Assembly (NCBI RefSeq): GCF_937888285.1
Contig: NZ_CALART010000090.1
Coordinates: forward strand, 1-64,000
DNA length: 64,000 bases
Direction: 5' to 3'
DNA from: an uncultured Aquimonas sp.
Lineage (GTDB): Bacteria; Pseudomonadota; Gammaproteobacteria; Xanthomonadales; Xanthomonadaceae
Both the position numbers and the translations under genes were made by a program. Under the pieces are notes generated by a model. That model worked only from the letters and a program-made list of their open reading frames with translations, was not told the DNA's origin and ran no database searches. Shown here in pieces: positions 33,397 to 41,242 of the stretch (position 1 is the stretch's first letter; every line of letters starts with the position of its first letter).

Positions 33397-34287
33397 ATGG
33401 ACCCCCGCCTTGACCTGCGCCAGGTGCGCCGCGCCTTCGGCCGCGCCGCCTCCGACTATGCCGCCATCGCCGTGCTGCAGCGCGAGGTGGAATCGCGCCT
33501 GCTGGAGCAGCGGGTGTTCGCCAAGACCGAACCCACCCGCATCCTCGACCTCGGCTGCGGCCCCGGTCGCGCCAGCGCCGAGCTGCGTCGTCTCTACCCG
33601 AAAGCCGAGGTGGTGGCGCTGGACCTTGCCCTGCCGATGCTGGCCGAGGCCGGCCGCGGTTGGCGCTGGTACACGCCGAAGTCGAAGCGCTTCCACCGGG
33701 TCTGCGCCGATGCGCGCGCCCTGCCCTTCGCCGAGCAGAGCTTCGACTTCGTGTTCTCCAGTCTCTGCCTGCAGTGGATCGAAGACCTGCCGGCCGTGCT
33801 CGACGGCCTGCGCGGGCTGCTGCGGCCGGGCGGCCTGCTGCTGTTCTCCAGCTTCGGGCCCGACACCCTGTACGAGCTGCGCGAGTCCTTCGCCGCCGCC
33901 GATCGCGCGCCGCATGTCTCCAGCTTCACGCCGATGCAGGCCGTGGGCGATGCGCTGATGAGCGCGGGCTTCCGCGATCCGGTGCTGGACACCGATCGCT
34001 TCACCCTGACCTATCCCGAGGTCCGCAGCCTGATGCGCGAGTTGCGCGGCATCGGTGCCGGCAATGCCTGGTCCGACCGCCGCCGCAGCCTGACCGGCAA
34101 GGCGCGCATGCAGCAGGTGTTCGAGGCCTATGAGCAGCACCGCCGCGACGGCGTGCTGCCGGCCACCTACGAGGTGTTCTACGCGCAGTGCTTCGCGCCC
34201 GAGCCCGGCCAGCCGCGGCGGCGCGAAGGCGGCGGCGAGATCGCCAGCTTCCCGGTCTCGGGCCTGAAGATTCGCCGCAAGGTCTGA
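33397..34287 (+). CDS. bioC: Malonyl-ACP O-methyltransferase BioC
   Basis: This 296-residue SAM-dependent methyltransferase masks the malonyl carboxyl with a methyl group so that fatty-acid enzymes can build the pimeloyl moiety of biotin. The N-terminal signature (VRRAFGRAASDYAAIAVLQ) is characteristic of BioC. Motif I is ILDLGCGPGRAS, and later segments are ADARALPFAEQSFDFVFSSLCLQWIED and LRPGGLLLFSSFGPDTL. The ATG at 33397 is preferred for its match to the family start; an upstream ATG would add 9 residues. The typical partner bioH or other bio genes are not adjacent. Confidence 0.88.
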   Translation: MDPRLDLRQVRRAFGRAASDYAAIAVLQREVESRLLEQRVFAKTEPTRILDLGCGPGRASAELRRLYPKAEVVALDLALPMLAEAGRGWRWYTPKSKRFHRVCADARALPFAEQSFDFVFSSLCLQWIEDLPAVLDGLRGLLRPGGLLLFSSFGPDTLYELRESFAAADRAPHVSSFTPMQAVGDALMSAGFRDPVLDTDRFTLTYPEVRSLMRELRGIGAGNAWSDRRRSLTGKARMQQVFEAYEQHRRDGVLPATYEVFYAQCFAPEPGQPRRREGGGEIASFPVSGLKIRRKV

Positions 34288-34362
34288 AGCGGCGCAGCGC
34301 GCTCACGCCGCCTGCGCGCGCGGCTCACGCCCGCTTGGCTGTTCCGCGCGCAGACTCCGCGC

Positions 34363-35307
34363 ATGCTCAATGCGCTCGCCAGTCTGTTCTTCTACGCCCG
34401 CTTCCTGCCCAGCTTCTCAAGGCTTGGCCATGTCCGCCGCGCACGCGGCTTTGAAGCGCTCGACTTCGACTTTCGCGGCCAGCGCTGGGTCGTGAGCGGT
34501 GCGACCGGCGGCATCGGCCGCGCGATCGCGCTCGGCGCAGCAGCAGCCGGCGCCGATGTGGTTGCCCTCGGGCGCGACGGCGCGCGCCTGCAGGCGCTGG
34601 AGGGCGAAGGCGCCGGCCGCATCCACGGTTTCAAGGTCGATCTGTCCAGCGTCGCCGCCACCTGCGCCACCGCCAGTGCGCTGGCGCGCGCGGGCCGCGT
34701 CGACGTGCTGGTCAACAATGTCGGCCTGATGCTCCACGACTTCCAGCGGACCGCCGAGGGCATCGAGTCCGGCTTCGCCACCAACCTGCTGAATCACTTC
34801 GTCCTGACCGAGGGTCTGCGCGAAGCGGGCGCCCTGGATGCGCGCAGCGCGGTGATCTCGATGAGCTCCGGCGGGCTGTACGGCGCTCGGCTCGACCTCG
34901 CCGCGCTGGAGGCCGCCGACGCCGACAGCCACAACGGCCTGGCCGCGTATGCGCAGCACAAGCGCGCGCAGGTGGAGCTGACCCGCTGGTGGAACGCGCT
35001 CGGAGAAGCAGCGCCGCGCGCCTATGCCATGCACCCCGGCTGGGTCGATACCGACGGCGTGCGCAGCGCCCTGCCGCAGTTCCGCCGGATGTTGGGCCGC
35101 TGGCTGCGCAGTGCCGAAGAGGGCGCCGACACCGCCCTGTGGCTGGCCGCGAAGCGCCCGCCGCTGGCGTCCAAAGGCGGGCTGTGGCTGGACCGCCAGC
35201 GCGAGACCGAGCACGCCTTCGGCTTCACCCGCGGCGGGGCCAGCGCCGAAGCCCTGGTCGCGCATCTGCGCGCGCGGCTGCAGGGCATGGCGCCCTGGGC
35301 CTCATAG
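34363..35307 (+). CDS. Short-chain dehydrogenase/reductase (DHRS12-like)
   Basis: This 314-residue NAD(P)-dependent oxidoreductase has a Rossmann motif GATGGIGRAIA near residues 46-56 and NNVG near 118-121. The catalytic triad is a serine in the ISMSSGG segment with Y-A-Q-H-K near 193-197. A hydrophobic, aromatic N-terminal extension of about 35 residues (LFFYARFLPSF) precedes the fold, as in vertebrate DHRS12-like and related bacterial SDRs, and could associate with the membrane. The substrate is unknown. It lies 75 bases downstream of bioC on the same strand and may be co-transcribed. Confidence 0.85.
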   Translation: MLNALASLFFYARFLPSFSRLGHVRRARGFEALDFDFRGQRWVVSGATGGIGRAIALGAAAAGADVVALGRDGARLQALEGEGAGRIHGFKVDLSSVAATCATASALARAGRVDVLVNNVGLMLHDFQRTAEGIESGFATNLLNHFVLTEGLREAGALDARSAVISMSSGGLYGARLDLAALEAADADSHNGLAAYAQHKRAQVELTRWWNALGEAAPRAYAMHPGWVDTDGVRSALPQFRRMLGRWLRSAEEGADTALWLAAKRPPLASKGGLWLDRQRETEHAFGFTRGGASAEALVAHLRARLQGMAPWAS

Positions 35308-35347
35308 CCTGAGATTCCATGCGTGAGTCGACGCGACTCGGGCAGAG

Positions 35348-35507
35348 CTAGCAGCTTGTTGAAAAACTCCCTTCCGGGGAGTTCTTCAAGTCGGCGGTCC
35401 GGCGCAGGTCCGTACCGCCTCACGACAAATCAATCGCTTACGCGCTTGCTTCGTCGTCCCGGCCATCCCTGGCCGGGCTAGCAGCCTGTTTTTCAACAGC
35501 CTGCTAG
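35348..35507. mobile_element. MITE-like element with 20-bp terminal inverted repeats
   Basis: CTAGCAGCTTGTTGAAAAAC at 35348-35367 and its inverted partner at 35488-35507 match at 18 of 20 positions and enclose about 120 bases with no gene. A third, inner copy of the GCTAGCAGCCTG edge lies at 35478-35489. The right end overlaps the stop codon of the alpha/beta hydrolase gene. It resembles a non-autonomous insertion; no target duplication is obvious to me. Confidence 0.6.
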
Positions 35508-36340
35508 TTCAGCGTCACCCGGCCCGGATCCAGACTGCGCCGGCCTTCCTGCGCGAAGGCCGCGATCGCGGCGGCGATGCCCGGATCCGCCAGCAGGCGG
35601 GCATGGCCGAGGCCTTGCGTGGTCAGCAGCGGTACCCGCGCAGCGCGGGCGATACGTGCGCCGTCGGCGTGTGGGATCACCCGGTCGGCGTGGTCGTGTA
35701 CCACCAGCAGCTCGCCGCTGAAGCGCTGCGCCAGCGCGGCGATGTCCAGCGCCGCGGCGGGCACGCCGGTCAGGCGCTCCATGCGGGCGACGAAGGCGGC
35801 TTCGGCGCGCTGCGGCAGGGCCAGCCGGCGGCTGGTCCGCTGCAGCACCTCGGCGTAGTGGGCGGGGGCTGCGACCACCACTGCACGCTCGGCGCGCAGG
35901 CCGTGGGCCAGTGCATACAGCACGGCGCCGCCGCCCATCGAGTGGCCGATCACCGCCTCGACGCTGCCCAGCTCGGGACGGCTCTCCAGCAGGGCGTCGG
36001 AGAACACCGTCGGCGAGGCGAACTCGCCCGGCGTGCGGCCGTGGGCGGGCGCGTCCAGCGCCAATACCTGCAGGCCGCGGGCGACCAGGGCGCGGGCGAT
36101 CGGCGCGAACTGCGCGGCACTGCCCTGCCAGCCGTGCAAGGCGAGCACGCGCGGACCGCTGTGGCCCCAGCGCAGGCCGGTCAGGCCGAAGCGCAGGGTC
36201 ACCGGCTCGGCGTCCTCGGGCTGCGGACGCGGCGGCAGCGGGCGCGGGCGAGTGGCATAGCCGGCAACCAGCTCGGCGGTGAATTCGGGGAACAGTCGGC
36301 CGAGGGTGGAGCCGAGCGGACGCAGGGCGGCAGGCGACAT
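35504..36340 (-). CDS. Alpha/beta hydrolase
   Basis: This 278-residue cytosolic hydrolase has an oxyanion strand (VLALHGWQGS, residues about 65-74), a nucleophile elbow GHSMGG with Ser134, an acid in VVHDHADRVIP, and a late histidine in QGLGHARLL. It is most like general esterase/lipase-type hydrolases; the substrate is unknown. It is divergent from an HxlR-type regulator with two matching palindromes in the shared promoter region, so it is probably the regulator's target. The last codon and stop fall in the inverted repeat of a MITE-like element, so the C-terminus may be altered relative to homologues. Confidence 0.85.
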   Translation of the reverse strand: MSPAALRPLGSTLGRLFPEFTAELVAGYATRPRPLPPRPQPEDAEPVTLRFGLTGLRWGHSGPRVLALHGWQGSAAQFAPIARALVARGLQVLALDAPAHGRTPGEFASPTVFSDALLESRPELGSVEAVIGHSMGGGAVLYALAHGLRAERAVVVAAPAHYAEVLQRTSRRLALPQRAEAAFVARMERLTGVPAAALDIAALAQRFSGELLVVHDHADRVIPHADGARIARAARVPLLTTQGLGHARLLADPGIAAAIAAFAQEGRRSLDPGRVTLN

Positions 36341-36370
36341 GGGGTGCTCCTTGGACGCGGGTCCAGATCA

Positions 36371-36385
36371 GTTGCAATGTGCAAC
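36371..36385. promoter_or_regulatory. Operator palindrome 1 for the HxlR-type regulator
   Basis: GTTGCA-ATG-TGCAAC, preceded by GATCA, lies 31 bases upstream of the alpha/beta hydrolase start on the minus strand. The same sequence, with a different centre, recurs 38 bases away, the pattern of paired sites for a dimeric regulator. Confidence 0.75.
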
Positions 36386-36408
36386 CGCAGAAGACGCTAG
36401 CGCGATCA

Positions 36409-36423
36409 GTTGCAGTTTGCAAC
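36409..36423. promoter_or_regulatory. Operator palindrome 2 for the HxlR-type regulator
   Basis: GTTGCA-GTT-TGCAAC, again preceded by GATCA, ends 10 bases before the regulator's ATG. Together with palindrome 1 it would let the regulator control both divergent genes, including itself. Confidence 0.75.
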
Positions 36424-36433
36424 CCAACCCGCC

Positions 36434-36916
36434 ATGCTCGCGTTCATGAGCCCGCATCTCGCCCTTGGCGCCAGCCCTGCCGCCGATCCCCACTCGCCCT
36501 GCCCGATCGCCCGCGCGCTGGAGATCGTCGGCGAGCGCTGGTCGCTGCTGATCCTGCGCGAGGCCTTCATGGGCCAGCGCCGCTTCAACGATTTCGAGCG
36601 GCGCCTGGGCATCGCCCGCAACATCCTGTCGGCGCGGCTCAAGCACCTGGTCGAGCGCGGCGTGCTGTCGCGCGAGCCTTCGCGCGAGGACGCCCGGCAG
36701 ATCGAGTACCGGCTGACGCCGATGGGCAAGGCCCTGTTTCCGGTGCTGGTGTCGATGGCGCAGTGGGGCACGCAGTGGGCGCCCTGCGAGGAGACCGCGC
36801 TGGAGCTGCGCAACGCCGACACCGGCGCGCCCCTCGCCGCCCTGCGCGCCTTCGACGCCGAGGGCAGCGAGCTGACCCCGCGCAACCTGCGCCTGCACTG
36901 GCGCGAACCGGGCTGA
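36434..36916 (+). CDS. HxlR-family transcriptional regulator
   Basis: This 160-residue DNA-binding protein has the HxlR signature: CPIARALEIVGERWSLLILREAF with the family cysteine, followed by RRFNDFERRLGIARNILSARLKHLVERGVL (helix-turn-helix) and a wing with EYRLTPMGKALFPVL. After the winged helix comes an extra 45-residue C-terminal strand region. The frame is open upstream through TTG, but the second operator overlaps that part, so ATG 36434 (or 36446) is preferred. It probably represses the divergent alpha/beta hydrolase in response to a ligand or reactive compound. Confidence 0.88.
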   Translation: MLAFMSPHLALGASPAADPHSPCPIARALEIVGERWSLLILREAFMGQRRFNDFERRLGIARNILSARLKHLVERGVLSREPSREDARQIEYRLTPMGKALFPVLVSMAQWGTQWAPCEETALELRNADTGAPLAALRAFDAEGSELTPRNLRLHWREPG

Positions 36917-36979
36917 AGCGGCACGCCTCGCGCGACGCGCAGGCACACTTCACGCGTCTCCGCTTCGAACCCCACGCGC

Positions 36980-38050
36980 ATGCGCCGCATCGTCCACGTC
37001 GACATGGACGCCTTCTACGCCTCGGTCGAGCAGCGCGACGACCCGAGCCTGCGCGGGCGCCCGGTGGTGGTCGCCTGGAAGGGCGCGCGCTCGGTGGTCT
37101 GCGCGGCCAGCTACGAGGCCCGCGTGTTCGGCATCCGCTCGGCGATGCCGGCGATCCGCGCCGAGCGCCTCTGCCCAGACGCGGTGTTCGTGCCGCCCGA
37201 CTTCGCCCGCTACAAGGCGGTCTCGGCCCAGGTGCGGGCGATCTTCGCCAGGCACACTGCGCTGATCGAGCCGCTGTCGCTGGACGAGGCCTATCTGGAT
37301 GTCAGCGCCGACCTGCAGGGCCTGGGCTCGGGCACGGCGGTGGCCAAGGCGATCCGCGCCGAGATCCGCGACACCACGCAGCTGACCGCCAGTGCCGGCG
37401 TGGCGCCGAACAAGTTTCTGGCCAAGATCGCGTCCGACTGGCGCAAGCCCGACGGCCTGTTCGTGATCCGGCCAGAACAGGCCTTGGATTTCCTGACGCC
37501 GCTTCCGGTGGGCAAGCTGCCCGGCGTCGGCAAGGTGATGCAGGCCAAGCTGGCCGAGCTCGGCATCCAGCGCGTGGGCGAGCTGCGCGATCTGGGTGCC
37601 GAGGCGCTGATCGCCCGCTTCGGCCGCTGGGGCCGGCGCCTGCACGAGCTGTCGCTGGGCATCGACGAACACCCCGTCGAGCCGGAACGACCCAGCCTGC
37701 AGATCTCAGCCGAGGACACCTTCGCGGTGGATCTGGACCTCGACGCGATCGGCGCCGAGCTGGAGCCGCTGGCGCGCAAGGTCTGGGCTTCGGCGCAGCG
37801 CTCGCAGCGGATCGGCCGCACCGTGGTGTTGAAGCTCAAGACCACCGACTTCCGCATCCTCACCCGCAGCCTCAGCCCGGAATCACCGCCGGCGTCCTGG
37901 CAGGAACTGCTGGAGATCGCACTGGCCCTGCGCACGCGGGTCGAGCTGCCGAAGCGCACGCGCTATCGGCTGGCGGGCGTCGGGCTGGCGAATCTGGTGG
38001 AGGCGGAGAGCCTGCCGCGGCAGGGCAGTCTGTTCGGGCGCGGGGAGTGA
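36980..38050 (+). CDS. dinB: DNA polymerase IV
   Basis: This 356-residue Y-family translesion polymerase has active-site segments HVDMDAFYASVEQRD (Asp8) and PLSLDEAYLDVS (Asp-Glu pair near 103-104), a GVAPNKFLAKIASD thumb segment, a helix-hairpin-helix LPGVGKVMQAKLAELGI, and a C-terminal little-finger domain. The C-terminal Q-G-S-L-F-G-R resembles a beta-clamp binding motif. Length matches DinB. Its promoter region is short (63 bases after the regulator). No LexA box was identified with confidence. Confidence 0.95.
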   Translation: MRRIVHVDMDAFYASVEQRDDPSLRGRPVVVAWKGARSVVCAASYEARVFGIRSAMPAIRAERLCPDAVFVPPDFARYKAVSAQVRAIFARHTALIEPLSLDEAYLDVSADLQGLGSGTAVAKAIRAEIRDTTQLTASAGVAPNKFLAKIASDWRKPDGLFVIRPEQALDFLTPLPVGKLPGVGKVMQAKLAELGIQRVGELRDLGAEALIARFGRWGRRLHELSLGIDEHPVEPERPSLQISAEDTFAVDLDLDAIGAELEPLARKVWASAQRSQRIGRTVVLKLKTTDFRILTRSLSPESPPASWQELLEIALALRTRVELPKRTRYRLAGVGLANLVEAESLPRQGSLFGRGE

Positions 38051-38147
38051 GCCGCCGGATGTGGTGCCTGCTGCTGCAGGTCTTGGCTTGAGCGTTGCGC
38101 AGCAGGGCGAACGAGGTTCGCAGCGCCAGCGCGCGGGGACCGCTGGG

Positions 38148-38267
38148 TCAGCGACGCGCCAGCAGGTAAGCCGCGCCGTCGCAGATCGCGAGGCCCCAGT
38201 ACCAGGCCGGCACCAGCACTTCGTGGCGAACGCGATCCAGCGTGTGCAGCAGGGTGAGGGCGAACAT
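38148..38267 (-). CDS. Small hypothetical protein (39 residues)
   Basis: A short reading frame in the 500-base gap between dinB and the transporter gene has a good ribosome-binding site (GGAG about 6 bases before the ATG). It encodes MFALTLLHTLDRVRHEVL and a C-terminal aromatic and hydrophobic segment ending in LLARR. It may be amphipathic or membrane-associated. No family is recognised, and it may not be translated. The rest of this gap holds nothing I can name. Confidence 0.35.
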   Translation of the reverse strand: MFALTLLHTLDRVRHEVLVPAWYWGLAICDGAAYLLARR

Positions 38268-38553
38268 GGTGAGCTCCGTGGGCCGCTTCGAGCAGCCGGG
38301 ATGGGCTTGGGCGATGCCTGTGACCAGCAGCTTCCGTGCCAGAGTCCGGAAAGCGGAACCGCTCACACTTCGCCCCGTCCGCGCGCCGACCGGTGCACCG
38401 GTCACGGCGGAAAACCGTCCGCTGGTCGATGCGCGGCTGAACCCCGAAACACTTCCTTACAGTCGCAGGACAAGCGCGTGCGCGCTGCGGCACTAGCTGA
38501 CGCGGCTTGACAGCCCGCCGCACAGGACACACACACTCGCCCGCTACCCACGC

Positions 38554-40455
38554 ATGGACGCCCGCATGGCCGACGCCCCGCAGACCTCGCAGTTCGCCCT
38601 GCTCGCGCAGCGCCGCTTCCTGCCGTTTTTCCTTACCCAGGCGCTCGGCGCCTTCAACGACAACCTGTTTCGCAACGCGCTGATCGGCCTGGTCATCTAC
38701 CGCGTCGGCACCGATCAGGAGCAGAGCCTGCTGTACTCGAACATCGCCGCGGCGCTGTTCATCCTGCCCTTCTTCCTGTTTTCGGCCAGCGCAGGGCAGA
38801 TCGCCGAAAAGTACGAGAAGGCGCGGCTGATCCGGATCATCAAGTTCGCCGAGATCCTGGTCATGATGGCGGCCGCGGTGGGCTTTGCCTTGGGCTCGGT
38901 CGAGCTGCTGCTGGGCGTTCTGTTCCTGATGGGCACGCAGTCGGCCTTCTTCGGCCCGCTCAAGTACTCGCTGATGCCGCAGCACCTGAAGCCCTGGGAG
39001 CTGGTCGGCGGCAATGCCTGGGTCGAGGCCGCGACCTTCATGGCGATCCTGCTCGGCTTCCTCGCGGGCGGGCCGCTGATGCAGCTGGAAAACGCCGATC
39101 TCTGGGTGTCGGTCTGCGTGATCGGGCTCGCCCTCGTCGGCTGGCTGGTCAGCCTGGCGATCCCGCCGGCGCCGCCGACCGCGCCGGAGCTCAAGTTCAA
39201 CTGGAACGCGATCAGCGAAATCGGCCACACGCTCGGCACCCTGCGCGGCCGCACCGCGGTGCTGAACTCGGTGCTGGGCATCAGCTGGTTCTGGTTCTAC
39301 GGCTCGCTGGTGCTGGCCCAGCTGCCGGTCTACGCGCGTGACACGCTCGGCGGCGAGGCCGCGGTGATGTCGGTGCTGCTGGCGGTGTTCGCGGCCGGCA
39401 TCGGCGTCGGCTCACTGCTGTGCGAGAAGCTCTCGGGCCACAAGATTGAGATCGGCCTGGTGCCGCTGGGGGCAATCGGCCTGTCGGTGTTCGGCATCGA
39501 TCTCTATTTCGCCCAACCCGCAGACGTCGGCGCACTCGGGCAGTCGGTGAGCGAAGTGTTCGGCCAGCCCGGGCGCTGGCGCGTGCTGATGGATCTCGCC
39601 CTGATCGGCCTGTTCGGCGGCTTCTTCATCGTGCCGCTGTTCGCGCTGATCCAGTCGCGCACGCCGCGCGAGGAAGTCTCGCGGGTGATCGCCGCCAACA
39701 ACATTCTCAATGCCCTGTTCATGGTGCTGGCGGCCGGGCTCGCGATTGGCCTGACCGCGCTGGAGCTGAACATCCCGCAGATCCTGCTGGTCACCGCGAT
39801 ACTCAATGCGCTGGTGGCCTGGCACATCTTCCGGCTGGTGCCGGAGTTCCTGATGCGCTTCCTGGTCTGGCTGCTGATGAGCCTGCTGTACCGCCTGCGC
39901 GTGCGTGGCGTCGAACAGGTACCGGACGAAGGCGCCGCGCTGGTGGTCTGCAACCATGTGAGCTTCATGGACGCGCTGCTGATCTCGGCCTCGGTGCGGC
40001 GTCCGATCCGCTTCGTCATGTACTACAAGATCTTCAACATCCCGGTGCTGAGCTGGGTGTTCCGCACCGCCAAGGCGATTCCGATCGCCGGCGCCAAGGA
40101 AGACCCCGCGCTCATGGAGAAGGCCTTCGCCGAGATCGATGCGGCACTCGCCGCTGGCGAGCTGGTCGGCATCTTCCCCGAGGGCCAGATCACCCGCAGC
40201 GGCGAGATCAACCCCTTCCGTTCCGGCGTCGAACGCATCCTCGCCGCCCGCCCGGTGCCGGTGGTGCCGATGGCCCTGCGCGGCATGTGGGGCAGCCTGT
40301 TCAGCCGCCGCGACTCGGCCCTGCGGCGCATGCGCCTGCCGCGCCGTTTCCGTGCCCATATCGAGCTGGCGATTGCTTCCGCCCTGCCGCCCGAACAGGC
40401 GACAGCCGCGGCGCTGCAGGACCGGGTGCAGGCGCTGCGGGGGGAGTGGGCTTAG
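38554..40455 (+). CDS. LplT-like MFS transporter fused to a PlsC-type acyltransferase
   Basis: In this 633-residue fusion, residues about 15-430 form a 12-helix major facilitator domain like lysophospholipid flippase LplT (LGAFNDNLFRNALIG, GPLKYSLMPQHLK). Residues about 440-630 form a 1-acylglycerol-3-phosphate-type acyltransferase with NHVSFMD (His468, Asp473), FPEGQITRSGEI and VPMALRGMW motifs. E. coli separates LplT from Aas, whose acyltransferase is fused to an acyl-ACP ligase; the ligase part is absent here. It should import lysophospholipids and reacylate them at the inner membrane. The ATG at 38554 precedes an in-frame ATG 12 bases later. Confidence 0.92.
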   Translation: MDARMADAPQTSQFALLAQRRFLPFFLTQALGAFNDNLFRNALIGLVIYRVGTDQEQSLLYSNIAAALFILPFFLFSASAGQIAEKYEKARLIRIIKFAEILVMMAAAVGFALGSVELLLGVLFLMGTQSAFFGPLKYSLMPQHLKPWELVGGNAWVEAATFMAILLGFLAGGPLMQLENADLWVSVCVIGLALVGWLVSLAIPPAPPTAPELKFNWNAISEIGHTLGTLRGRTAVLNSVLGISWFWFYGSLVLAQLPVYARDTLGGEAAVMSVLLAVFAAGIGVGSLLCEKLSGHKIEIGLVPLGAIGLSVFGIDLYFAQPADVGALGQSVSEVFGQPGRWRVLMDLALIGLFGGFFIVPLFALIQSRTPREEVSRVIAANNILNALFMVLAAGLAIGLTALELNIPQILLVTAILNALVAWHIFRLVPEFLMRFLVWLLMSLLYRLRVRGVEQVPDEGAALVVCNHVSFMDALLISASVRRPIRFVMYYKIFNIPVLSWVFRTAKAIPIAGAKEDPALMEKAFAEIDAALAAGELVGIFPEGQITRSGEINPFRSGVERILAARPVPVVPMALRGMWGSLFSRRDSALRRMRLPRRFRAHIELAIASALPPEQATAAALQDRVQALRGEWA

Positions 40456-41145
40456 GGTGGGCCCTGGCCCACCATGAGCTCGACGCTCGCCCCGGTCTTG
40501 TTTCGCCGCTTCGTCTCTCGAAGCGAAGAGCTGAAGCTTTCGGTCAGTCCTTCAGGCGGCCGGACCGAGCGCTCTTCATAGGATGGGCCCTGGCCCACCA
40601 TGAACTCGACGCTCGCCCCGGTCTTGCTTGGTCGCCCGGTCGCCCTGTCGCTTGAAGCGAGGAAGCGACGAACCAGGACCGAGACGAGCGTGGAGCTCTC
40701 GGTGGGCCAGGGCCCACCCTATGGCAGCCGCGAGGGCGCAGCCCGCAGGGCTGTCCGCAAGCACTTGCTCTTCGCTTCCAGCGACAAACGCACAGAGCCA
40801 GACCGAGGCGAGCGTGGAGCTCATGGTGGGTCAAGACCCACCCTGTGAGATCGGAGCACCAAGGCCGAAGCGGAGCTCATGGTGGGCCAGGGCCCACCCT
40901 ATGACAGCACCGAGGTCGGTGCCGCCCGCACGCGGGAATGGCCATGGATGGCCATGCTTTGGGAGCGCGGAAGTGCTCACGGAAAGCTCTTGCTCTTCGC
41001 TTCGAGCGACGAAGCGACGAAGCGACGAAGCGACGAAGCAAGACCGAGGCGAGAGCGGAGCCCAGGGTGGGCCAGGGCCCACCCCATGAGATCAGAACAC
41101 CGAGGCTGAAGCGGAGCTCATGACGGGTCTCGACCCACCCGATCG
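40456..41145. repeat. Cluster of GTGGGCC-palindrome and GCGACGAA repeats
   Basis: About seven copies of a near-palindrome of the type GGTGGGCC(A/T)GGGCCCACC, some degenerate (GGTGGGTCAAGACCCACC), occur here in both orientations, often next to GAGCTCATG or CCTATGA. Between them lie runs of GCGACGAA (about 41,007-41,040) and related CGAAGC tracts. No gene is supported. The same composite occurs at 3735-4264. The last copy ends about 100 bases before the peptidase gene. Confidence 0.85.
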
Positions 41146-41242
41146 GCGAAACCGCGCAGACCCCCTGCCCTTCGCCTCTGGACAACACCCTGCCCCCACG
41201 GCAGGGTCGAAGGTTCCCGAACCACAGTCGAAGGAGCTGCGC

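Noticed and set aside
35348..35507. Degraded insertion sequence with a transposase remnant
   Set aside because: The 120 bases between the inverted ends show no transposase-like coding, so only a non-autonomous element is supported.
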